Shown: positions 50,500-56,936 of the stretch, one piece after another | How the letters are laid out: each line of letters opens with the position of its first letter | Position numbering within the stretch: position 1 is the first letter of the stretch | DNA from: Allorhodoferax sp032337135 | GTDB taxonomy: Bacteria > Pseudomonadota > Gammaproteobacteria > Burkholderiales > Burkholderiaceae_C | Assembly: GCF_032337135.1 (NCBI RefSeq) | Contig: NZ_JAVXZZ010000003.1 | Span: 62,001-126,000, forward strand | Direction of reading: 5' to 3' | DNA: 64,000 bases | The notes under the pieces: model-generated | What the model saw: the letters and a program-made list of their open reading frames with translations, nothing else | Databases searched by the model: none | Told to the model about the DNA's origin: nothing | Translations under genes and position numbers: made by a program

Positions 50500-51016
50500 G
50501 TTAGCCCTCGTCTCAATCCGTCATTCGTTGCGAGTCAAATGAAGAACGCCAATCACCTTAAAGCATTCATCTTCGCCGTTGCCGCCTCAGTTATTTCTGG
50601 ACAGGCAACTGCTGAATACGTCCCAAGTGACCCGGCTATGTTTAGGGAGCCAGCCAAACTAGTCTGCTTCGGCATCAGGCAATTTCCGTCGGGCATCCGC
50701 TTGGTTCCGGCCTCGAATGACCTAATTGGGAACCTCGAAGAAGGAATGCAATATCTTTACCCGGAAGGTGTTGTTGCGATCATCCGTTTCATGTTCACTG
50801 CCGGGAATGGCAAAGATTCACTCGAATTTCGAGCAATCCGCATTGACACCAATTCTTGGAATAGAGAGGAAATGACAGGGCAATGCAAGGTCAGCAAATG
50901 GCACAAAGCAAAGCGTCAATAGCCGCGATGCGGGCTAACTGGTTGCTCGTCGCGGGCACGACGCAGCATCAGATTGCCGCTGCGCGGCGCGTGCTGCGTG
51001 CCGGACAGCGCCAACG
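50500..51016 (+). mobile_element. Integron-type gene cassette 1
   Basis: The unit begins GTTAGCCCTCG and ends at the crossover point of attC-1. Its first eight bases GTTAGCCC are the reverse complement of GGGCTAAC that opens its own attC site, as expected for a circular cassette inserted by an integrase. It carries one gene on the same strand, whose stop lies about 10 bases before the attC. Confidence 0.72.
50539..50922 (+). CDS. Cassette-borne secreted hypothetical protein
   Basis: This 127-residue protein has a signal peptide (MKNANHLKAFIFAVAASVISGQATA, cut near AEYVP). The mature part (FREPAKLVCFGIRQF, QYLYPEGVVAIIRFMF, MTGQCKVSKWHKAKRQ) has two cysteines and matches no family I know. Base composition is clearly lower in GC than neighbours. 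It is the only gene of cassette 1, starting 39 bases after the cassette boundary and ending 10 bases before the attC-1 left end. Confidence 0.75.
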   Translation: MKNANHLKAFIFAVAASVISGQATAEYVPSDPAMFREPAKLVCFGIRQFPSGIRLVPASNDLIGNLEEGMQYLYPEGVVAIIRFMFTAGNGKDSLEFRAIRIDTNSWNREEMTGQCKVSKWHKAKRQ

Positions 51017-51022
51017 TTAAAT
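50933..51022 (+). repeat. attC recombination site 1
   Basis: The left end is GGCTAAC and the right end GTTAAAT, the latter fitting GTTRRRY exactly. In between is an imperfect palindrome (GCACGACGCAGCATCAG... with ...GTGCTGCGTGCC) around GCCGCTGCGCGGC. The total is 90 bases. The arms closely resemble attC-2, as in chromosomal integron arrays. Confidence 0.75.
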
Positions 51023-51537
51023 TGCAAAGTATGGCGCTGCCTTTCCACATTTCTTGCAGTGAATCCGCAGTCGGCTTGTATGAGTTGGCCGACGGTCGCT
51101 TTCAGCTTATTGAAGATGGTCCAATCGCACCGCTTATGGTTGGACCTGGTTACGTTTTGGTTGAGAACCGACTTGCAGACCACCTACGAGGATTTCAGTT
51201 GGAGCGTGTGAAGTTTGTGCCAGCGATCATTTGGCATCGACGCACTGGTCAGGAATTTCGGACTCACGAGCGCCTTGTCGTTGGACAGCAGTTTCGCCCC
51301 GACCAAATCAACGATGTGAATCTTGATGGTTGCAGGTTGTTGGGTCTCAGCGGTGAGTACCTGTTCGCCAGTCCTGAACTGGCACGCCAACTGCGAGAGA
51401 GCCCGTTTTCCTACCTTCGTTTTAGCGAAGGGCTTAAAGGGTGGGCTGCAAATGCAATTTAACATTTCGCTCGGCGCGGACACGCAGCAGCAGATTGCCG
51501 CTTCGCGGCGCTTGCTGCGTGCCGGGCAGCTTTGACG
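51017..51537 (+). mobile_element. Integron-type gene cassette 2
   Basis: The unit begins (G)TTAAATTGCA, and its attC begins TGCAATTTAAC, an exact 11-base reverse complement. This is the clearest cassette signature in the window. One gene on the same strand fills nearly the whole unit. Confidence 0.8.
51031..51462 (+). CDS. Cassette-borne hypothetical protein
   Basis: This 143-residue cytoplasmic protein has no signal peptide. Readable blocks are LYELADGRFQLIEDGPIAPLM, RLADHLRGFQLERVKFVPAIIWHRRTGQEF, and SPFSYLRFSEGLKGWAANAI. The overall shape and the end FSYLRFSEG recall Imm11/DUF1629-type immunity proteins, but that is a weak resemblance. It is the only gene of cassette 2, its ATG 14 bases after the boundary and its TAA stop inside the attC-2 left end. 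The GC content is low for this genome. Confidence 0.78.
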   Translation: MALPFHISCSESAVGLYELADGRFQLIEDGPIAPLMVGPGYVLVENRLADHLRGFQLERVKFVPAIIWHRRTGQEFRTHERLVVGQQFRPDQINDVNLDGCRLLGLSGEYLFASPELARQLRESPFSYLRFSEGLKGWAANAI

Positions 51538-51543
51538 TTAGCC
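51457..51543 (+). repeat. attC recombination site 2
   Basis: The left end ATTTAAC fits RYYYAAC exactly; the right end is GTTAGCC. Between them a palindrome pairs CACGCAGCAGCAG with CTTGCTGCGTGCC around GCCGCTTCGCGGC. The total is 87 bases. The stop codon of the cassette 2 gene lies within the left end. Confidence 0.8.
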
Positions 51544-52022
51544 GCCCATTCACTTCGAAATGCACACGTTCACCGTCTCCAGCGAGCTGAGCATTGCACC
51601 AAGTGAGTTCTGGGCCCGCATGTCCATGTCGGCGGTCAATGCTGAGTTGTTGCCGCTTGTTCGAATGACCAGTCCCTCCGAGTGGCAACACTGCTCCCTT
51701 GAGCGCTGGGCCACAGGGAAGGTTCTGTTTCGGAGCGTCGTCCTTTTTCTCGGCTTTCTGCCAGTTGATGTGCATTCGATGCGTCTTGAGCACATCTCTC
51801 CCGGTAGTGGTTTCCTTGAGCGGTCTCATTCCTGGGCCAATAGGCTCTGGCAGCATGAGCGCACAACTACCGCCACAGCCAAGGGGTGCGTCGTCACCGA
51901 CACCGTTTCGGTTGAAGGCAGAGTGCCGTTGTTCACGGCGCTCCTGCTTCCCGTCTATCGGCTGGTCTTTCGCCACAGGCACAACCGTTTGAAGGTGCGT
52001 TATGGCCAACCAGGCGGCTAAC
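51538..52022 (+). mobile_element. Integron-type gene cassette 3 (right attC degenerate)
   Basis: The unit begins (G)TTAGCCGCC, and the attC-3 left end reads GGCGGCTAAC, an exact 10-base reverse complement. The gene inside ends with a TAA within that left end. The right half of attC-3 is decayed, so the end of the unit is approximate. Confidence 0.72.
51560..52021 (+). CDS. Cassette-borne SRPBCC-like protein
   Basis: This 153-residue protein resembles polyketide-cyclase/START (SRPBCC) proteins that bind hydrophobic ligands. It opens with MHTFTVSSELSIAPSEFWARM, has LLPLVRMTSPSEW and VVLFLGFLPVDVHSMRLEHI in the middle, and ends with PLFTALLLPVYRLVFRHRHNRL. The ligand is unknown. It fills cassette 3, starting 23 bases after the boundary. 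An antisense frame of 240 codons here was rejected, since the cassette layout and stop position favour this strand. Confidence 0.75.
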   Translation: MHTFTVSSELSIAPSEFWARMSMSAVNAELLPLVRMTSPSEWQHCSLERWATGKVLFRSVVLFLGFLPVDVHSMRLEHISPGSGFLERSHSWANRLWQHERTTTATAKGCVVTDTVSVEGRVPLFTALLLPVYRLVFRHRHNRLKVRYGQPGG

Positions 52023-52100
52023 CCCTCAATTGACGCGGACCCACAAAAGCAGGAGGCTGCTTCGCCGCAATTGTTGATGGTCCGGGCATCTTCACGTTTG
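52016..52100 (+). repeat. attC-like site 3, degenerate right half
   Basis: The left end GGCTAAC and the left arm CCCTCAATTGACGCGGACCC are typical of attC sites. The right arm is disturbed (CGCAATTGTTGATGGTCCGG) and no clear GTTRRRY closes it; GTTTGTT near 52095 may be the decayed end. This marks the downstream limit of the array. Confidence 0.55.
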
Positions 52101-52160
52101 TTTCCTATCCTGTACGCAACCCGCCGGGTTTTTTTGATGTTGTTGGATTGCTTCAATTAA

Positions 52161-52177
52161 GGTATATTTTTTATACC
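52161..52177. promoter_or_regulatory. Palindromic operator candidate before brnT
   Basis: GGTATA-TTTTT-TATACC is a perfect inverted repeat that ends one base before the brnT ATG. BrnA antitoxins repress their own operon by binding such repeats, so this is the likely operator. No Shine-Dalgarno sequence is visible between it and the ATG. Confidence 0.55.
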
Positions 52178-52441
52178 ATGCAGGCTTTTGAATTCGACGA
52201 AACCAAGAGCGCGTCCAACCGCGATAAGCACGGCATTGACTTCGTCGAGGCGCAAGGGCTGTGGGATGACCCTATGCTGCTGGAGATTCCCGCCAAGACG
52301 AGTGACGAGCCCCGGTACCTGATCATCGGCTTGTTGAACGGCAAGCACTGGTCTGCGGTCATCACCTATCGAAACACCAGCATTCGCATCATTTCCGTTC
52401 GTCGTTCCCGTACTGAAGAGGTGGCCCTGTATGAAAGCTAA
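52178..52441 (+). CDS. brnT: BrnT family toxin
   Basis: This 87-residue ribonuclease toxin of the BrnTA type II system has the N-terminal FEFDETKSASNRDKHGIDF, which is the family signature. RYLIIGLLNGKHWSAVIT and TSIRIISVRRSRTEEVALYES follow, with the catalytic-type Arg/His/Glu residues present. It should cleave RNA and be held in check by BrnA. The ATG at 52178 matches family starts, although no ribosome site is visible; a TTG 10 codons earlier is possible. It overlaps brnA by 11 bases. Confidence 0.92.
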   Translation: MQAFEFDETKSASNRDKHGIDFVEAQGLWDDPMLLEIPAKTSDEPRYLIIGLLNGKHWSAVITYRNTSIRIISVRRSRTEEVALYES

Positions 52442-52697
52442 GAAATTTGACCAGCAGTTTGAAGACGATGTGGATCTGACTGCGGCCTTGGACTTGTCCA
52501 AGGCCAAGCGCGCCTTGCAGGAGCAAAAGCGCGTGAATGTGGACTTCCCGACGTGGATGGTCGATTCACTGGACCGCGAGGCCAGCAAGCTGGGGGTGAC
52601 TCGCCAGTCCATCATCAAGGTCTGGATTGCCGAGCGGCTGGAAGCGGCCTCACCCGCGGTGCCGGTGCGTCGGCGTTCTCGTGCCGCAGCGGTCTGA
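52431..52697 (+). CDS. brnA: BrnA family antitoxin
   Basis: This 88-residue DNA-binding antitoxin has the BrnA/CopG-type features KFDQQFEDDVDLTAALDLSKA, QEQKRVNVDFPTWMVDSLDREA (ribbon strand and helix), and LGVTRQSIIKVWIAERLE. It neutralises BrnT and represses the pair. The end is basic (VRRRSRAAAV). Toxin-first order with overlap is usual for brnTA. The pair directly follows the degenerate attC site and is not itself closed by one. Confidence 0.93.
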   Translation: MKAKKFDQQFEDDVDLTAALDLSKAKRALQEQKRVNVDFPTWMVDSLDREASKLGVTRQSIIKVWIAERLEAASPAVPVRRRSRAAAV

Positions 52698-52704
52698 GTT
52701 CACC

Positions 52705-52947
52705 ATGCTCACCCTGCGCCCCAACTGCGAATGCTGCAACAAGGACCTGCCGCCGGACTCCCTGGACGCGCGCATCTGCTCCTTCGAATGCACCTTCTGC
52801 GCCGCCTGTGCCGACACCCGTCTCCAAGGCACCTGCCCCAACTGCGGTGGTGAACTGGTGGCACGGCCGCGCCGACCGGCCTCCAAGCTGGCCAAGTACC
52901 CGGCCTCTACCGAGCGCGTGTTCAAACCCCTGGGCTGCGCGTCGTGA
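52705..52947 (+). CDS. DUF1272 zinc-ribbon protein
   Basis: This 80-residue protein starts MLTLRPNCECCNKDLPPDS and has a series of cysteine pairs (CECC, CSFECTFCAAC, CPNCGG) that should bind zinc, the pattern of DUF1272. Function is unknown. It lies 7 bases after brnA and overlaps the VOC gene by 4 bases. Confidence 0.85.
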   Translation: MLTLRPNCECCNKDLPPDSLDARICSFECTFCAACADTRLQGTCPNCGGELVARPRRPASKLAKYPASTERVFKPLGCAS

Positions 52948-53339
52948 GCCAGTCCATTGGCCTCGTTACCCTGGTGGTGCGTGAGTACGACGAAGCGATA
53001 GACTTCTTCGTGGGCAAGCTGGGCTTCGCCCTGCTGGAAGACAGCTACCAACCCGCGCAGGACAAGCGTTGGGTGGTGGTGGGGCCTGCAGGCAGCTACG
53101 GTGCCCGGCTGTTGCTGGCGCGGGCGTCCACGGCTGCGCAGGCCGCGCGTGCAGGCGACCAGACTGGTGGGCGCGTGGGCTTTTTCCTCTACACCGACGA
53201 CTGCCTGCGCGATGTGGCCCGCTACCGGCAGGCGGGCGTGCGCATCGTGCACGAGCCGGTGGAGCAGCCCTACGGCACCGTGGCGGTGTTTGCCGACCTG
53301 TACGGCAACCTGTGGGACCTGGTGCAGAACAAACCTTGA
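52944..53339 (+). CDS. VOC (glyoxalase/dioxygenase-fold) family protein
   Basis: This 131-residue protein is of the vicinal-oxygen-chelate superfamily. It opens with GLVTLVVREYDEAIDFFVGKLGFALLED and ends with YGTVAVFADLYGNLWDLVQ, the two half-sites of the fold. Start is a GTG that overlaps the DUF1272 stop (GTGA). The enzymatic role cannot be assigned; members include lyases, dioxygenases and resistance proteins. Confidence 0.87.
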   Translation: MSQSIGLVTLVVREYDEAIDFFVGKLGFALLEDSYQPAQDKRWVVVGPAGSYGARLLLARASTAAQAARAGDQTGGRVGFFLYTDDCLRDVARYRQAGVRIVHEPVEQPYGTVAVFADLYGNLWDLVQNKP

Positions 53340-53415
53340 GCATTGGCCCGCCATGGGCCCGCCATGGGCCCCGCACCGTGTTCCAATGCGGGTCCTCCAC
53401 GAAGGGCTTGCCACC

Positions 53416-53868
53416 ATGACCGTTTCCATTCGCCCCGCCACGGCCGACGACCTGCCGGCCGTCGCCAACCTGTTTGACCAGTACCGCCAGTTCTACGAAC
53501 AGGCGCCCGATGCGGCGCTGGCGCTGCAGTTCATCACCGAGCGCTTTGCTAGGCAGGAGTCGGTGCTGCTGGTGGCGCAGGACGATGCGGGTGCGCTGGT
53601 GGGCTTTTGCCAGTTGTACCCGAGCTTCTGTTCGGTAGAGGCGAAACCCATCTATGTGCTGTACGACCTGTTTGTGACGCCGAGTGCGCGCAAGACCGGT
53701 GCCGGGCGCGCGCTGATGCAGGCCGCCGAAGCCCGCGCCCGCGCGGACGGCAAGGCGCGCATGGACCTGACCACCGCCAAGACCAACCTGCGCGCCCAGT
53801 CGCTGTACGAGTCGCTGGGCTGGGTGCGCGACGAAGTGTTTTACGCCTACAACCGCGCAATCGACTGA
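53416..53868 (+). CDS. GNAT family N-acetyltransferase
   Basis: This 150-residue acetyltransferase opens with MTVSIRPATADDLPAVANLF. Acetyl-CoA binding is seen in VTPSARKTGAGRALMQAAEARARADG near residue 95, and the C-terminal NLRAQSLYESLGWVRDEVFYAY is typical. The substrate is unknown. The gap of 76 bases before it holds no gene. Confidence 0.9.
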   Translation: MTVSIRPATADDLPAVANLFDQYRQFYEQAPDAALALQFITERFARQESVLLVAQDDAGALVGFCQLYPSFCSVEAKPIYVLYDLFVTPSARKTGAGRALMQAAEARARADGKARMDLTTAKTNLRAQSLYESLGWVRDEVFYAYNRAID

Positions 53869-53877
53869 AAGCCCTGC

Positions 53878-54150
53878 ATGCAGAGCGCCAGCTCGGAACC
53901 GTTTGAACGCCTGGCCCATCGGTTGAAGGCGGTGGGCTTTCCCGAACAGGCTGCGCAGCTGGACGCGGTATTGCAGGGCGTGTGGACCACGTCGTCCGAA
54001 CTGTTGGGGGAGTTGGGGCGGGTGCTGCTGCTCATTCGGCGCGAATGCCGACCGCGGGATGCCGAGACCAAGGCGCTGCTCAAGATCTGCGCCAACGAAG
54101 TGCGAAAAGCCTGGCCTGGCTTTGGGTGGTGTTACTGGTGGCCGTGGTAG
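53878..54150 (+). CDS. Small hypothetical protein
   Basis: This 90-residue helical protein (FERLAHRLKAVGFPEQAAQLDAVLQ, ELLGELGRVLLLIRRE, ALLKICANEVRKAW) ends in an aromatic-rich tail. No family is recognised. It begins 10 bases after the GNAT gene on the same strand and is probably co-transcribed. Confidence 0.6.
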   Translation: MQSASSEPFERLAHRLKAVGFPEQAAQLDAVLQGVWTTSSELLGELGRVLLLIRRECRPRDAETKALLKICANEVRKAWPGFGWCYWWPW

Positions 54151-54206
54151 TCGGCCTGGTCGGTGCATACTGCGGCCTTTGCTGACCCCCGAACATCAGG
54201 AACACC

Positions 54207-54626
54207 ATGACCAGCTATGTAGAAGGCGCACTCATCCAGGACGAAAAGATCGTTCACATTGGCCACATCAGCAAGTGGTCGCTGTGGCACCTCATTGCGC
54301 TGGGCATCCTGCTGCTGCCGGTGGTCATCGGCCTGTTCTTCCTGCTGCAGGCCTACATCCGCTACAAGACCACGGAGCTGGCCATCACCACCAAGCGCGT
54401 GATCGTGAAAGTGGGCTTCATCCGCCGCAGCACGGTAGAGATCAACATCAACAAGGTGGAAAGCGTGCAGGTGGACCAGAGCCTGCTGGGGCGCGTGTTC
54501 GACTTTGGCACCCTGGTCATCTCGGGCGCAGGCACGGCCCAGGCACCGCTGCATGGCATTGCCGAGCCGCTGGCCTTCCGCAAAGCCTTCATTGAAGCGC
54601 AGGAGCGCGCCACTGCTGGCGCGTGA
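54207..54626 (+). CDS. bPH2 (PH-domain) membrane protein
   Basis: This 139-residue protein has a central membrane hairpin (WHLIALGILLLPVVIGLFFLLQAYI) followed by a bacterial PH domain of the YdbS/YdbT type (ELAITTKRVIVKVGFIRRSTVEININKVESVQVDQSLLGRVFDFG). Function is unknown; envelope stress roles are known for relatives. AGGAACACC precedes the ATG. It begins about 56 bases after the small hypothetical gene. Confidence 0.88.
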   Translation: MTSYVEGALIQDEKIVHIGHISKWSLWHLIALGILLLPVVIGLFFLLQAYIRYKTTELAITTKRVIVKVGFIRRSTVEININKVESVQVDQSLLGRVFDFGTLVISGAGTAQAPLHGIAEPLAFRKAFIEAQERATAGA

Positions 54627-54657
54627 CCGGAAACAGGCTCGCACAGGAGGGCATGGC

Positions 54658-55047
54658 ATGGCCATCCGCATCGTTCGCCTCGGCAGTGCGCGTGCGCCCC
54701 AGGAGGGGCTGCGCATCGGTACCGTTCGCCGCCCGCCGCGGGGTGTGCCCAAAAGCGAATTTTCCTCGGGCAACTGGTATGACGTGTGGTACCCCAACCT
54801 CGCGCCGAGTGTGGAGACCATGAAGCTGGGGCAGCAAGCACAGACCGATGCCCAATGGGCCGCCTTCGAAAAAGCCTACCGGCGCGAGATGAAAGCGCCC
54901 GAGCCCGCCCATACCCTGGCCCTGCTGGCTGCGTTGTCTCGCAGCAGCCATTTTTCCATGGGCTGCTATTGCGCCGATGAGTCCCGTTGCCATCGGTCCC
55001 TGCTGCGGCATCTGTTGGTTGAGGCCGGGGCTGAGGTGGCTCCTTGA
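54658..55047 (+). CDS. DUF488 family protein
   Basis: This 129-residue protein has the DUF488 pattern IRIVRLGSARAPQEGLRIGTVRR and ends with FSMGCYCADESRCHRSLLRHLL, which gives the conserved GCYC..ESRCHR block. Function is unknown. The ATG at 54658 has AGGAGGG 7 bases upstream, ruling out a start 51 codons earlier. Confidence 0.88.
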   Translation: MAIRIVRLGSARAPQEGLRIGTVRRPPRGVPKSEFSSGNWYDVWYPNLAPSVETMKLGQQAQTDAQWAAFEKAYRREMKAPEPAHTLALLAALSRSSHFSMGCYCADESRCHRSLLRHLLVEAGAEVAP

Positions 55048-55087
55048 GGCCGGGTTATCTGTCTAGCTTTTTTTCCGGAGGCAAACG

Positions 55088-55357
55088 ATGAAGGTACTGA
55101 TGTTCTACGAAACCGCGCCCGAAGCCATGCCCAAGGCCATGGAGCATTTCGCGGCGCATCGTGCCCGACTCGAAGAGTTCCATCGGCGTGGCGTGTTGCT
55201 CATGGCTGGCCCGTATGGCGTGCCACCCGTGGGAGCCTTGGGCGTGTTTACCGACCGGGCGGCGGCCCAGGAGTTTGTTCAGGGTGATCCGTTTGTGGAG
55301 CATGGCGTCGTGTCACGCTACGAACTGCAGGATTGGAACGAAGTCCTCGCGCCGTGA
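55088..55357 (+). CDS. YciI-like protein
   Basis: This 89-residue protein of the YciI/DGPF-like fold has the early His/Asp pair of the family in HFAAHRARLEEFHRRGVLLMAGPYG, and a middle ALGVFTDRAAAQEFVQGDPFV. Members are small enzymes or binding proteins of unclear role. CGGAGG lies 8 bases before the ATG. Confidence 0.88.
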   Translation: MKVLMFYETAPEAMPKAMEHFAAHRARLEEFHRRGVLLMAGPYGVPPVGALGVFTDRAAAQEFVQGDPFVEHGVVSRYELQDWNEVLAP

Positions 55358-55374
55358 CGCCCAGGCCACTTGCC

Positions 55375-55803
55375 ATGCATGTCTTTGCACACCACGCATT
55401 CCTCGCTGCGGCACCTTCCAAGGTGTTTGCCGCCTTCGCCGCACCCGAGCGCCTGGCGCGTTGGTGGGGGCCGGCGGGTTTCCGCAATACCTTTGCCGTG
55501 TGCGAGTTCCGCCCCGGCGGTGCCTGGCGCTTCACCATGCACGGGCCGGACGGCAAGGACTACCCCAACGAGTCGCAGTTCGTCGAGGTGGTGCCGAATG
55601 CGCGCGTGGTCATCCGCCACGTGAATGCACCGCACTTTGTGCTGACGGTGGAGCTGCACGCGGAAGGGCAGGGCACGCGGGTGCAGTGGACGCAGGTGTT
55701 TGACGACCCCGCCGTGGCCCAGGCGGTGCGCCACATCGTGGAGCCAGCCAACGAGCAGAACCTGCAGCGCTTGGCCGCCGAGGTGGCCCACACCGCCGGC
55801 TGA
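55375..55803 (+). CDS. AHSA1/SRPBCC domain protein
   Basis: This 142-residue protein of the Aha1/START-like fold has the family opening FLAAAPSKVFAAFAAPERLARWWGPAGF, then CEFRPGGAWRFTMHGPDGKDYPNES and an end region with WTQVFDDPAVAQAVRHIVEPANEQNLQRL. Likely ligand-binding; no substrate known. The start may instead be a GTG at 55354 that overlaps the YciI stop (GTGA), which would couple the two genes. Confidence 0.87.
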   Translation: MHVFAHHAFLAAAPSKVFAAFAAPERLARWWGPAGFRNTFAVCEFRPGGAWRFTMHGPDGKDYPNESQFVEVVPNARVVIRHVNAPHFVLTVELHAEGQGTRVQWTQVFDDPAVAQAVRHIVEPANEQNLQRLAAEVAHTAG

Positions 55804-55856
55804 GACCTGCGGGACAATACGGGTGCGGCATCCGCCCCCATTTCCTACTTTCCCCC

Positions 55857-56840
55857 GTGCCCGTTCGTATCTACCTTGCCCCCATGGAGGGGCTCCTGGA
55901 CTTTGTGCTGCGCGACATCCTGACCCGGGTGGGCGGGGTGGAGCGCTGCGTGTCCGAGTTCATCCGCATCACCGACACGCTCTTGCCCGAGCGGGCGCTC
56001 TTACGCACCGTGCCCGAGCTGGCGCATGGCGCCCGCACGCTGGCCGGGGTGCCGGTGTGGGCGCAGCTGCTGGGCAGCGACCCGCAGTGCCTGGCCGAGA
56101 ACGCCGCCCGACTGGCGGAAATGGGCTCGCCGGGCATTGACCTGAACTTCGGCTGCCCGGCCAAGGTGGTGAACCGCCATGGCGGCGGCGCTGCGCTGTT
56201 GCAGGACCCCGAGCTGCTGCACCGCATCGTGGCTGCGGTACGCGCGGCGGTGCCTGCGCACGTGCCCGTCACGGCCAAGATGCGCCTGGGCTTTCTGGAT
56301 GACGACTGGGCCGTGACCTGTGCGCAGGCCCTGGAAGCTGGGGGCGCTTCCGAACTGGTGGTACACGCCCGCACCAAGGTGCAGGGCTACAAGCCGCCGG
56401 CCTACTGGCCGCGCGTGGACGACATCCGTGCGGCGGTAAAGGTGCCGGTCACGGTGAATGGCGAGATCTGGAGCGTGGAAGACGCCCGCGCCGCGCTGGC
56501 GCAGAGCGGTACCACCACGCTCATGCTGGGCCGGGGCATGGTGGCGCGCCCGGCGCTGGCGCGCTGCATCCTGGCCGAGCTGGGCAGTGCGCCGGGCAAC
56601 CTGGGGCAGCCGGGGCCGGACTGGAGCTGGGAAGCACTGGGCCCGCTGATGCACGCCTTCTGGGGCGTGGCCAGCACGCGGCTGGAGCAGAAGCAGCAGG
56701 CCGGGCGCCTGAAGCAGTGGCTCAACTACCTGCGCCGCCACTACCCGCAGGCGCAGGACGCCTTCGACGATGTGCGCACGCTGGTGCGGCCGTCCGATGT
56801 GGCGGACTGGATGGAAAGGCGCATTCCCCAGGCCTGTTAG
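55857..56840 (+). CDS. dusC: tRNA-dihydrouridine synthase (DusC-type)
   Basis: This 327-residue flavoenzyme reduces uridine in tRNA, probably U16. Family marks: YLAPMEGLLDFVLRDILTRVG, GIDLNFGCPAKVVNRHGGGAALL with the catalytic Cys near residue 100, VTAKMRLGFLDD, and LVVHARTKVQGYKPPAYW near residue 170. The C-terminal helical domain LKQWLNYLRRHYPQA fits the DusC subgroup. Start is a GTG. Confidence 0.93.
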   Translation: MPVRIYLAPMEGLLDFVLRDILTRVGGVERCVSEFIRITDTLLPERALLRTVPELAHGARTLAGVPVWAQLLGSDPQCLAENAARLAEMGSPGIDLNFGCPAKVVNRHGGGAALLQDPELLHRIVAAVRAAVPAHVPVTAKMRLGFLDDDWAVTCAQALEAGGASELVVHARTKVQGYKPPAYWPRVDDIRAAVKVPVTVNGEIWSVEDARAALAQSGTTTLMLGRGMVARPALARCILAELGSAPGNLGQPGPDWSWEALGPLMHAFWGVASTRLEQKQQAGRLKQWLNYLRRHYPQAQDAFDDVRTLVRPSDVADWMERRIPQAC

Positions 56841-56870
56841 GTCGCCTCGGCCGAATTTTGGTGCCAAATT

Positions 56871-56921
56871 GGCCTCCAGCCCGCATGGAATGTGCGTAAG
56901 CCGCTATCGATTGTGTAGCGA
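56871..56921 (-). repeat. Dispersed palindromic repeat (copy 7)
   Basis: On the minus strand: TCGCTACACAATCGATAGC, then GGCTTACGCACATTCCATGC and GGGCTGGAGGCC. It lies between the convergent dusC and MFS transporter genes. Confidence 0.75.
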
Positions 56922-56936
56922 CTGCCGGGCTGCGAT

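Noticed and set aside
51434..52156. Open frame of 240 codons antisense to the cassette 3 gene
   Set aside because: It crosses an attC site and a cassette boundary, and the sense gene has the start and stop placement expected of a cassette.
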